Of a stretch of DNA of 64,000 nt, positions 56,715-64,000 are shown in pieces. The notes under the pieces are model-generated. The model was given only the letters and a program-made list of their open reading frames with translations. It was not told the origin of the DNA and did not search any database. Source of the DNA: Fluctibacter halophilus (GTDB lineage Bacteria > Pseudomonadota > Gammaproteobacteria > Enterobacterales > Alteromonadaceae). The translations under genes and the position numbers were made by a program. Position 1 is the stretch's first letter; each line of letters begins with the position of its first letter. The stretch covers positions 606,078 to 670,077 of the forward strand of contig NZ_JAJEWP010000001.1 of assembly GCF_020687825.1 (NCBI RefSeq), given 5' to 3'.

Positions 56715-56969
56715 ATGACAGCTAAATCCAGAGGTAACAACAAACCCAGAATAACCATACCATCCTCGCCGTTAACCGTGTTTGGGCCGTGCGATGGTGA
56801 GGGAGAAGAAGATTACATCGTAGCAGGTGCGAGACGACACGAACATAATCCACCCGATGATTCATGTATCTCTTTTGATGATATGACGGAAGAGCAATAT
56901 TTAGGAACAGACAACACTGTTGATGAGGAAGATATCTCCGTTTTGGGTAACGTCGCTGCTGACAAGTAG
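56715..56969 (+). CDS. Small acidic protein of unknown function
   Basis: An 84-aa protein with a basic start (MTAKSRGNNKPR) and a strongly acidic second half. The single Cys pair (GPCDGEGEED, DDSCISFDD) lies in acidic context. I know no family. The ATG at 56715 follows GGAG by seven bases; one at 56697 has its purines too near. A TATAAT lies at 56660-56665, but the nearest TTGACA is 22 bp away, too far for a standard promoter. A strong terminator follows at 57033, which supports this as a real transcription unit. Confidence 0.5.
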   Translation: MTAKSRGNNKPRITIPSSPLTVFGPCDGEGEEDYIVAGARRHEHNPPDDSCISFDDMTEEQYLGTDNTVDEEDISVLGNVAADK

Positions 56970-57032
56970 ACGTTGATTGATTTTTGACAATGTGAACGTA
57001 CTCCTGGCACCTCAACGGCGAATCACAGCACA

Positions 57033-57059
57033 AAAAAGCCCGGCAATGCCGGGCTTTTT
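57033..57059. terminator. Bidirectional terminator, small acidic ORF / M28 peptidase
   Basis: AAAAAAGCCCGGC-AAT-GCCGGGCTTTTT between convergent genes. Confidence 0.93.
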
Positions 57060-57076
57060 ATTGTGCTTACCGTCAG

Positions 57077-58474
57077 CTACTGTCGGAAGTCCACACCGCT
57101 TTGCGCTGCGAAGTAGGCAAACAAAGTGTACACCGTGGTGTTGTTGACCAACGCTTCACGGTTAACTTTGTCCAGGGTGTCATTTTCGGTGTGGTGGTAG
57201 TCGAAATAATCGCTGCCATCGGGCTCGAAATTCACCGCAGGCATACCCGCTTCACCGAGCAGACTCATGTCCGACTGACCTTTGGCGTCGTTCGTGCTGG
57301 CCAGTGATATACCCATCGGGGTGAGGTAGGCGGCAAAGTCGCGGATGGCATTGAGGGACGACGGGCCCACGCCGGGTGCCAATTCATAAATATTGCCGTT
57401 ACCGAAGTCCCATTCTGCGCCAATTACATGGTTTTTCAGGTCACCGTGACGGGCCACATAGTCTTTGGCACCAATGAGGCCAATTTCCTCGGCTGCAAAT
57501 AACAGAACACGCACAGAGCGCGCCGGGCGTTGTTTCAACTGACCAATATGATGGGCTGCGGCCATCACCATACCGACGCCAATGCCGTCGTCAATTGCGC
57601 CGGTGCCTACGTCCCAACTGTCCAGGTGGGCGCCAAGCAGGACAAATTCATCTGGATTGGTTGTGCCGGTGATTTCACCCAGGACATTGGCGATACGCAC
57701 GGTTTTGCCCGTGGGACCACTGGCGCCCAGTTGCAGCGAAAAGGTCACCGGTTGGCCGCGCTTCAGCGCATTGTCCATCAGGTCGGCATCAGGATTGGAA
57801 ACCGCCACCGCCGGAATTTTTCGGATGCCGTCCTTGTAGCGCATCACGCCGGTATGGGCCAGACGGTTGTCATCCGTACCGACCGAGCGCATGACAAAGG
57901 CGATAGCGCCTTTTTCAGCAGCGACAGCGGCACCGGATACCCGGGCACCCACGGCTTTTCCATAGCCGTGACCGTCGATGTGTCGCTCCATCCGGTAGGC
58001 CACATAAGCGATTTTACCGTTCAGTGAACCGGGCGCAGCGGCTTTCAGATCATCCAGCGTTTCGAAGCGCACAATATCGCCTGTCAGTGTCTTACCGTCA
58101 GTGCCCACGCTGCCGCCAAGGGCCAGCGCAACCAGCTTGTGCGGGTAGGGTGCGGTCAGTTGTGCATTGGTGTCGCCACGGGTCCACAGATCGGCCTGGC
58201 TCTCTTCAATCCATACCTTGTCGAAGCCCAGGGTTTTCATTTTCGCCACGGCCCAGTCAATGGCTTTATCGCTGCCGGGCGTACCCACCATGCGTGGACC
58301 TACCTCGGTGGTCAGGGATTCGGTCAGCTCATAAGCCAGCTCCGAGGCGGTGCTGGTGGCTTTGAGTTGATCCAGGGTGTCGCGCATGTCGGCCACCGAT
58401 GTGGCTGCCAATGACAGTGGGCTGTGCAGTAATCCCACCATCAAGAGGGTGGAGAGGGCGTGTAAACGTTGCAT
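57077..58474 (-). CDS. M28-family zinc aminopeptidase with PA domain
   Basis: Exported metallopeptidase of 465 aa: signal peptide about 1-24 (LSLAATS), a protease-associated insert (about 125-245), and an M28 catalytic domain with GAHLDSWDVGTGAIDDGIGV (His and Asp ligands), LFAAEEIGLIGA (catalytic and ligand Glu), SDMS, and DYHHTENDTLD (final His). All expected zinc ligands appear present, so two-zinc exopeptidase activity is expected. It probably releases amino acids from peptides in the periplasm or outside. Single gene. Confidence 0.92.
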   Translation of the reverse strand: MQRLHALSTLLMVGLLHSPLSLAATSVADMRDTLDQLKATSTASELAYELTESLTTEVGPRMVGTPGSDKAIDWAVAKMKTLGFDKVWIEESQADLWTRGDTNAQLTAPYPHKLVALALGGSVGTDGKTLTGDIVRFETLDDLKAAAPGSLNGKIAYVAYRMERHIDGHGYGKAVGARVSGAAVAAEKGAIAFVMRSVGTDDNRLAHTGVMRYKDGIRKIPAVAVSNPDADLMDNALKRGQPVTFSLQLGASGPTGKTVRIANVLGEITGTTNPDEFVLLGAHLDSWDVGTGAIDDGIGVGMVMAAAHHIGQLKQRPARSVRVLLFAAEEIGLIGAKDYVARHGDLKNHVIGAEWDFGNGNIYELAPGVGPSSLNAIRDFAAYLTPMGISLASTNDAKGQSDMSLLGEAGMPAVNFEPDGSDYFDYHHTENDTLDKVNREALVNNTTVYTLFAYFAAQSGVDFRQ

Positions 58475-58588
58475 GTACTTCTCTTATCCGTTGGCCAGTA
58501 AACTGCGCATCACAGCATGTCGACGGATGAGGGTAAAGGCTTTTTCGTTCAACGCCCCCCTACGTTCGATAAACCCCGTCCCTAAGGT

Positions 58589-59491
58589 CTAGAGGTGGTA
58601 GCAATTGCGATCGGCGTCATAGTCCAGATCGCCGGTCTGTACTTTGCTGCCACTGAACACTTGTTGAAAGAATGTCTTGGCCCTTGCGTGAGCGACGACG
58701 TCGTCAATCCACAGCCGGTGTTTGTTGACCGCGTGAGGTACACGGCCAAAATTAAAATAATGCATTACCGAAGAATTGAGATTACCCAGCGTATTGCCCA
58801 GGCGGTCGGGGTTCAGGATATCCGAAAAGTCGAGCACATCATCGGTTTCATTGACTGTCGCCATGACCCGGGAGTGACGGGCTAAATCGTCTGCCCAGTG
58901 CTGATGGCCCAGGCTATCCACATCGGCCTGATGCAGTAAGATGTTATCCAGAAAGGCCGTCTGCTGAGCAAACCCCATCCCGGCCACAAAACTTTGCATC
59001 AGGTAATTGCCCATACTGTGAACGACCAGACTGCGAATGTTCTGCAAATGCCCGTGGGTTTCGCGGTATTCATTGAACTTGTCGAAGAAGCGCTCCAGCG
59101 CAACGGCAGAGCGGCGGGCGTTTTGCCGCGCCCTGCGGTATTCCTTTATTTTCCAGAAAATGCTTTGTGGTCCAGGGTTCGACGGCCAGGAAAAGGCAAT
59201 GACATTCACGCCGAAGCGTTCGATTTCCTGGCATTTGCCGAGGTTCTTGGCCAGGTCCTGATTAAAGCCATGAATGAATAGGCAACAGGGTTTGTTATCT
59301 AGTTCCAGTTGGGTGAATACCTGTTCAGATGGCAGTGGCAGATCAGGATCCTCTGTCAGGAATTCCAGCGATAGCTGCTCGCCGGTAACCAGACGGGCAA
59401 CCCGCAGGTATTCATTGCCCATGGGGTTAAAATCATCTCCGAGCCATTGCTCATTGTTGGTGACATTACGGTTGGAAAACACATATATCAT
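58589..59491 (-). CDS. DUF900-type alpha/beta hydrolase
   Basis: A 300-aa alpha/beta-hydrolase-fold protein. Oxyanion region CCLFIHGFNQDLAKN, strand NVIAFSWPSNPGPQS and nucleophile elbow VVHSMGNYLM (G/H-x-S-x-G) match DUF900. The start at 59491 (MIYVFSNRNV) is preferred; the frame runs 43 codons further but the extra residues are cysteine/proline-rich and unconserved. No signal peptide at this start. Natural substrate unknown; esterase or lipase-like. Confidence 0.85.
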   Translation of the reverse strand: MIYVFSNRNVTNNEQWLGDDFNPMGNEYLRVARLVTGEQLSLEFLTEDPDLPLPSEQVFTQLELDNKPCCLFIHGFNQDLAKNLGKCQEIERFGVNVIAFSWPSNPGPQSIFWKIKEYRRARQNARRSAVALERFFDKFNEYRETHGHLQNIRSLVVHSMGNYLMQSFVAGMGFAQQTAFLDNILLHQADVDSLGHQHWADDLARHSRVMATVNETDDVLDFSDILNPDRLGNTLGNLNSSVMHYFNFGRVPHAVNKHRLWIDDVVAHARAKTFFQQVFSGSKVQTGDLDYDADRNCYHL

Positions 59492-59628
59492 GGTGAGGCC
59501 TCGGTTGCCGCGACACCCCGTCGGGTAACAAGGTGGGGTGGGTGTATACGTGCAAGTATAGTGCGTTTTACATGGCTCGCCTCTCACCGCACCGGGCAAA
59601 GGAATTGTTCCTGCCAGCACCGCACAGG

Positions 59629-59657
59629 TTGAATAAACACCATTCCCCCTATATAAT
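59629..59657 (+). promoter_or_regulatory. Strong sigma-70 promoter of the rimP leader RNA
   Basis: TTGAAT (59629-59634), 17-bp spacer, perfect TATAAT (59652-59657). Predicted start at about 59664, some 236 bp before rimP. Confidence 0.8.
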
Positions 59658-59663
59658 GCGACC

Positions 59664-59826
59664 AGATTTTACGAAGGTGGACTCCCTCATTGAGCACAGT
59701 AACGCCTTCATTATGCCTCGATGCGTAAGAATCGAGGCGTAACCACGAGTCGTTGACAGTATGCAACGACGTTGTATGTGGACCAGGGTCCAGACACAAC
59801 AAGCCCCGCCAGTACGGGGCTTTTTG
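59664..59826 (+). ncRNA. Structured leader RNA or sRNA upstream of rimP
   Basis: About 160 nt between a strong promoter and a strong terminator with four successive stems: GAAGGTG/CGCCTTC (59673-59709), GCCTCGAT/ATCGAGGC with an 8-nt loop (59715-59738), GTCGTTG/CAACGAC with an 8-nt loop (59749-59770), and a long stem 59771-59800 pairing 12 of 14 positions. A rho-independent terminator ends it. No significant ORF. It resembles an attenuating leader for rimP-nusA-infB or a stand-alone sRNA. I recall rimP leader attenuators having been described, but could not compare them here. Confidence 0.65.
59803..59825 (+). terminator. Terminator ending the rimP leader RNA
   Basis: GCCCCG-CCAGTA-CGGGGC followed by five T. 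A second weaker terminator-like stem (GGGC-TTATT-GCCC with a T run, about 59863-59882) follows before rimP, giving a tandem barrier. Confidence 0.85.
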
Positions 59827-59899
59827 TTATCCTGCTGGTAGACAGTATCACGATCTTTGTCTGGGCTTATTGCCCTTTTTTTGTTTTTGGAGCAAGCAT

Positions 59900-60358
59900 T
59901 TGTCGCAACTTGAGCAAAAGCTGACCGACATGTTAACCGCCCCGGTAGAAGCCCTTGGCTTTGAGTTACTGGGTGTCGAGTTTGTCAGAGCCGGTAAGCA
60001 TTCAACCTTGCGGGTGTACATCGATCATCCTGACGGGATCACGGTGGATCATTGTGCGGATGTCAGTTACCAGGTCAGTTCGGTATTGGATGTGGAAGAT
60101 CCCATCAATACTGAATACAACCTGGAAGTGTCGTCACCCGGCATGGACCGACCGTTGTTCAGAGAAGATCACTACAAGGCCATTGTAGGGGAAGTGGTGT
60201 CCGTCAGGTTACGGGTACCGATGGACAACCGTCGTAATTTCAAAGGCCAGTTGCTGGCCTGTGATAATGGCAACATTGACGTTGAAGTTGATGGGCAGCG
60301 CTATGTGCTGGCGATCAATAACATTGAGAAAGGTAATCTTGTCCCATCGTTTGATTAA
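59900..60358 (+). CDS. rimP: Ribosome maturation factor RimP
   Basis: 30S assembly factor, 152 aa, close to the usual 150. Segments [40 protein letters not shown] and [15 protein letters not shown] are family signatures. The start is TTG at 59900 after GGAG at a seven-base spacing; no suitable ATG exists nearby, and a weak start may limit yield. First gene of rimP-nusA-infB, downstream of the structured RNA and tandem terminators. Confidence 0.95.
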   Translation: MSQLEQKLTDMLTAPVEALGFELLGVEFVRAGKHSTLRVYIDHPDGITVDHCADVSYQVSSVLDVEDPINTEYNLEVSSPGMDRPLFREDHYKAIVGEVVSVRLRVPMDNRRNFKGQLLACDNGNIDVEVDGQRYVLAINNIEKGNLVPSFD

Positions 60359-60416
60359 CGGTGGTGTATAGGCACAGGGCCCTTTGGAGCTAAAAAGGGT
60401 AATCAGTGAGGCAACA

Positions 60417-61910
60417 ATGAACAAAGAAATTCTGTTAGTGGCGGAAGCCGTATCCAACGAAAAACAAGTTCCGCGGGAAAAAATCTTCGAAGCACTGGAG
60501 TTTGCCATTGCCAGCGCCACCAAAAAGAAAAATGAAGGCGAGATTGAAGTCCGTGTGAGCATCGACCGTGAAACCGGTGATTTTGACACCTTCCGTCGCT
60601 GGCTGGTTATTCCTGATGATCAAGAGCAGGAAAACCCCTATGCGGAAATCACCGTTTCTGCGGCACAGATTGATGAGCCGGAGATTCAGGTTGGTGATTA
60701 TGTGGAAGAGCAAATCGAGTCAATCGTGTTTGACCGCATCACAACGCAAACGGCCAAGCAGGTCATCGTACAAAAAGTACGTGAAGCTGAACGTGCACAA
60801 ATGATTGCTGAGTATCAGGATCGCGTGGGTGAACTGATCACCGGTACGGTGAAGAAAGTGAACCGTGACAATGTCATCGTTGATTTGGGTAACAACGCAG
60901 AAGGCGTGATTTACCGTGATGACATGCTGCCCCGTGAAACTTTCCGCCCAGGTGACCGTGTACGTGGTTTGTTGTACACCATTCGCCCGGAAGCCCGTGG
61001 TGCACAGTTGTACATCAGCCGTACCCATCCAGACATGCTGGTGGAATTGTTCCGCCTGGAAGTGCCTGAAATTGCTGAAGAAACGCTGGAAATTAAATCC
61101 GCTGCCCGTGACCCGGGTTCGCGCGCCAAAATTGCTGTGAAAACCAACGACAAGCGTTTGGATCCGGTCGGTGCCTGTGTGGGTATGCGTGGTTCTCGGG
61201 TTCAGGCGGTTTCCGGTGAGCTGGGTGGCGAGCGTGTGGACATCGTGCTGTGGGATGAAAATCCGGCGCAGTTTGTTATCAATGCAATGGCGCCTGCCGA
61301 AGTGGCCTCTATCGTGGTCGATGAAGACGCGGGCTCGATGGACGTTGCTGTTGAAGCGGACAACCTGGCGCAGGCCATTGGCCGCAGTGGTCAGAACGTG
61401 CGTTTGGCCAGCCAGTTGACCAACTGGACGCTGAACGTGATGACCATTGAAGATCTGAACAAGAAGCATGAGGAAGAAAATGCCAAAGTGCTTGGCTTGT
61501 TCACTGAAGCACTGGACATCGATGAAGATTTTGCCAGTGTGCTGGTTGACGAAGGGTTCAGTACCCTGGAAGAAGTCGCCTACGTGCCGGTGAATGAATT
61601 GCTGGCCATTGATGGGTTGGATGAAGACATGGTCGAAGAGTTGCGTAATCGCGCTCGTGCCGCTTTGACAACCCAGGCGTTGGCCAATGAAGAATCATTG
61701 GAAGCGTCTGAACCGAAAGAAGATTTGTTAAACCTGGAAGGATTGGATCGCCATCTGGCGTTCGTGCTTGCCAGTCGTGGTATCACTGATTTGGAAGCCC
61801 TTGCTGAGCAAGGCGTCGACGACATCAGCGATATTGAAGAACTGGGTGAAGAAAAGGCCGGTGAATTGATCATGGCGGCCCGTAACATCAAATGGTTTAA
61901 CGAAGAGTAA
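60417..61910 (+). CDS. nusA: Transcription termination/antitermination factor NusA
   Basis: RNA-polymerase-binding elongation factor, 497 aa. N-terminal domain (1-125), S1 (about 135-200, [28 protein letters not shown] region), KH1-KH2 (about 200-345, [21 protein letters not shown] and [15 protein letters not shown]), and two C-terminal acidic repeats (about 365-497), as in gammaproteobacteria. The ATG at 60417 ([16 protein letters not shown]) is the family start; 11 codons upstream are rejected. 58 bp after rimP. Confidence 0.97.
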   Translation: MNKEILLVAEAVSNEKQVPREKIFEALEFAIASATKKKNEGEIEVRVSIDRETGDFDTFRRWLVIPDDQEQENPYAEITVSAAQIDEPEIQVGDYVEEQIESIVFDRITTQTAKQVIVQKVREAERAQMIAEYQDRVGELITGTVKKVNRDNVIVDLGNNAEGVIYRDDMLPRETFRPGDRVRGLLYTIRPEARGAQLYISRTHPDMLVELFRLEVPEIAEETLEIKSAARDPGSRAKIAVKTNDKRLDPVGACVGMRGSRVQAVSGELGGERVDIVLWDENPAQFVINAMAPAEVASIVVDEDAGSMDVAVEADNLAQAIGRSGQNVRLASQLTNWTLNVMTIEDLNKKHEEENAKVLGLFTEALDIDEDFASVLVDEGFSTLEEVAYVPVNELLAIDGLDEDMVEELRNRARAALTTQALANEESLEASEPKEDLLNLEGLDRHLAFVLASRGITDLEALAEQGVDDISDIEELGEEKAGELIMAARNIKWFNEE

Positions 61911-61938
61911 ACAAGGTCAACAAGAGGAATACGAACAC

Positions 61939-64000
61939 ATGGCAGAAGTCTCCATAGAAAAACTCGCCGAAGACATTGGTACTGACCTTGATCGACTGGT
62001 TCAGCAGTTCAACGATGCCGGACTGAAAAAGAAAGCCGGTGACGTTGTTAGCGAAGACGAAAAGCGTCAATTGCTGGACCACCTGAACAAAGCACACGGT
62101 GGCCAAGGTAACGAGGCCCCCAAGCGCATGACGTTGCAACGCAAAACCACCAGTACATTGAGTGTGGGTAAGTCGAAAGCCGTCAAAGTCGAAGTGCGCA
62201 AAAAACGTACCTATGTAAAACGCAGCGATTTGGAAGAAGCCCGTTTGGCCGAAGAAGAAGCCAAGCGCAAAGCAGAAGAAGCGCAAGCCAAGCTGGAAGC
62301 CGAGCGTAAGGCCGCTGAGGAAGCCAAGAAAGCAGCCGAAGAGAAAGCCCGCAAAGCAGCAGAAGCCAAGAAGAAAGCGGAAGCTGAGAAAGCGGCTCGT
62401 GCCGAGCAAGCGAAGAAAGACGCGGCAGCCCGTCAGGCGGAAGAAGAAAAGCTGACGCCGGAAGAGAAGGCCGAACAGGAAAAGGCCCGCGCCGAAGCTG
62501 AGCGCATTCGCAAGCAGCAAGAAGAAGAAGCGCAACGTAAGCTGGAAGAGGAAGCCCAAAAAGCGGCCGAAGAAGCCAAGAAGCTGGCAGAAGAAAACGA
62601 GCGTCGCTGGAAAGAAGAAGAAGAGCGTCGTAAAAAAGCCGAGCAGGAAGAAGTGCATTTGCATTCCAACCGTTATGCCCAGGAAGCTGAAGACGAGGAA
62701 GACATGCAGGTTGAGCGTGGCACCCGTCGTCGTAAGAAGTCCAAGAAGCATGCCGGTGCCGACCTTAAGCATGGCTTTAACAAGCCTGCACAGCCGGTCG
62801 AGCGTGTTGTACGCCTGGGCGAAACCATCACCGTCGGTGAGTTGGCCAACAAAATGGCTGTAAAAGCCACTGCCGTGATCAAAGCCATGATGAAGATGGG
62901 CGAAATGGCGACCATCAATCAGGTGCTGGATCAGGATACGGCAGTCTTGGTGGTTGAAGAAATGGGTCACAAATACGAGCTGGTCAATGACAATGCTCTT
63001 GAAGACGAGTTGATGGCAGAGGCCGGTACCGGCGAGAAAGCGCCTCGCGCGCCAGTAGTGACCATCATGGGTCACGTTGACCACGGTAAAACGTCACTGC
63101 TTGACTACATTCGTCGTACCAAAGTGGCGGCCGGTGAGGCGGGTGGGATCACCCAGCACATTGGTGCCTACAGTGTCGAAACCGACAATGGCCGAATTGC
63201 ATTTCTGGATACACCGGGGCACGCAGCGTTTACTGCAATGCGTGCACGTGGTGCTAACGCGACCGACATCGTGGTGCTGGTAGTTGCTGCCGATGACGGC
63301 GTGATGCCACAGACCAAAGAAGCGGTTCAGCACAGTCGTGCTGCCGGTGTTCCATTGATCATTGCGGTCAACAAAATGGACAAGGAAGCCGCCGATCCGG
63401 ATCGGGTCAAAACCGAGTTGTCGCAGTTGGAAGTTATTTCCGAAGAGTGGGGCGGTGAGCACCAGTTTGTTAACGTCTCGGCCAAAACCGGTATGGGTGT
63501 CGATGAGCTGCTTGAAGCCATCAACCTGCAGGCTGAGGTGCTGGATTTGCAAGCGGTACCCACTGGCCCGGCAAAAGGCATTGTTATCGAATCACGTCTG
63601 GACAAAGGTCGTGGCCCTGTGGCCTCGGTACTGGTTCAGGAAGGTGAGCTGAAAACCGGTGATATCCTGTTGTGTGGTATCGAGTATGGCCGCGTACGTG
63701 CGATGCGTGACGAAAACGGTCAGCAGGTTGAAAAAGCCGGACCGTCAACGCCAGTGGAAATTCTTGGTTTGTCCGGCGTACCGATAGCCGGTGAAGATGC
63801 CTTGGTGGTTCAGGACGAGCGTAAAGCCCGTGAAGTGGCTAACAAGCGTCAGATCAAACAGCGTGAAGTGAAGCTGGCCAAGCAACAGAAAGCCAAGCTG
63901 GAGAACATGTTTGCTAACATGGAAGCCGGTGATGTCAGTGAACTGAACGTGGTACTGAAGGCTGATGTACAAGGCTCTGTGGAAGCGATCAGTGAATCAT
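61939..64000 (+). CDS. infB: Translation initiation factor IF-2, N-terminal part
   Basis: GTPase bringing fMet-tRNA to the 30S subunit; the gene runs off the window (687 codons seen). N-terminal IF2 helix ([14 protein letters not shown]), a long Ala/Glu/Lys-rich linker (about 80-245), and the G domain from about 373 ([24 protein letters not shown]). GAGGAAT precedes the ATG. Internal starts such as those giving IF2-beta in E. coli were not resolved. The tRNA it recognises, tRNA-fMet, is encoded 5.5 kb upstream. Confidence 0.97.
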   Translation, partial: MAEVSIEKLAEDIGTDLDRLVQQFNDAGLKKKAGDVVSEDEKRQLLDHLNKAHGGQGNEAPKRMTLQRKTTSTLSVGKSKAVKVEVRKKRTYVKRSDLEEARLAEEEAKRKAEEAQAKLEAERKAAEEAKKAAEEKARKAAEAKKKAEAEKAARAEQAKKDAAARQAEEEKLTPEEKAEQEKARAEAERIRKQQEEEAQRKLEEEAQKAAEEAKKLAEENERRWKEEEERRKKAEQEEVHLHSNRYAQEAEDEEDMQVERGTRRRKKSKKHAGADLKHGFNKPAQPVERVVRLGETITVGELANKMAVKATAVIKAMMKMGEMATINQVLDQDTAVLVVEEMGHKYELVNDNALEDELMAEAGTGEKAPRAPVVTIMGHVDHGKTSLLDYIRRTKVAAGEAGGITQHIGAYSVETDNGRIAFLDTPGHAAFTAMRARGANATDIVVLVVAADDGVMPQTKEAVQHSRAAGVPLIIAVNKMDKEAADPDRVKTELSQLEVISEEWGGEHQFVNVSAKTGMGVDELLEAINLQAEVLDLQAVPTGPAKGIVIESRLDKGRGPVASVLVQEGELKTGDILLCGIEYGRVRAMRDENGQQVEKAGPSTPVEILGLSGVPIAGEDALVVQDERKAREVANKRQIKQREVKLAKQQKAKLENMFANMEAGDVSELNVVLKADVQGSVEAISES

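Noticed and set aside
59664..59770. Possible tRNA in the structured region before rimP
   Set aside because: No acceptor/CCA end, no T-loop GTTC-AAT pattern and no anticodon arm in register.
61897..63084. 395-codon open frame antisense to infB, very rich in Phe and Leu
   Set aside because: It arises from the Lys/Glu/Ala-rich repeat-like linker of IF-2 read backwards; not a membrane protein gene.

Overview
The window reads as chromosomal DNA of a free-living, probably marine gammaproteobacterium, most likely near the Alteromonadales. That placement is an inference from the gene order yfjD-ypjD-ffh-rpsP-rimM-trmD-rplS and rimP-nusA-infB, the large TonB-dependent receptors, and the bifunctional chorismate-mutase TyrA and PheA. 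No phage, integrase, transposase or CRISPR array was seen.

Layout. 0-9.5 kb is a conserved housekeeping block: the 5' part of an M16 peptidase gene, sixA, a small ORF, yfjD and ypjD facing ffh, a porin plus a short PBP-like protein, then the rpsP operon. 9.6-20 kb is accessory: an OmpA-type lipoprotein, a pore-forming toxin gene very similar to HlyE/ClyA with a small downstream ORF, a DUF2431 methyltransferase coupled to a hexapeptide acetyltransferase, a large patatin, an LRR lipoprotein, an AbgT transporter and a DnaJ-related protein. 20-27 kb holds aromatic amino acid synthesis: an aroF-tyrA pair preceded by a TyrR-like box, a chemoreceptor, and pheA behind a complete phenylalanine attenuator (leader peptide, antiterminator and terminator). 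26.5-30 kb is signalling: a tandem-receiver protein with a degenerate first receiver, yciH, and a STAS / receiver-PP2C-kinase partner-switching pair.

30.3-34 kb is an Fe3+-type ABC importer, followed on the opposite strand by a TonB-dependent receptor. 37-55.7 kb is a lipid/acyl catabolic region: two acyl-CoA dehydrogenases, a quinone oxidoreductase, an acyl-CoA ligase, an SDR, a FadB-like fusion enzyme, a thiolase, an epoxide-hydrolase-like enzyme, a LysR regulator, a MaoC hydratase and a second TonB-dependent receptor. Two near-identical DUF3718 genes lie in this region. They share an upstream element at exactly the same distance from their start codons.

55.8-64 kb returns to core functions: phhB, initiator tRNA-Met, an M28 peptidase, a DUF900 hydrolase, and rimP-nusA-infB (infB runs off the end). 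rimP is preceded by a strong promoter and a highly structured, terminator-ended RNA of about 160 nt. The most notable items are the ClyA-like toxin operon, this structured RNA, the duplicated DUF3718 genes with their shared element, and the complete pheA attenuator.
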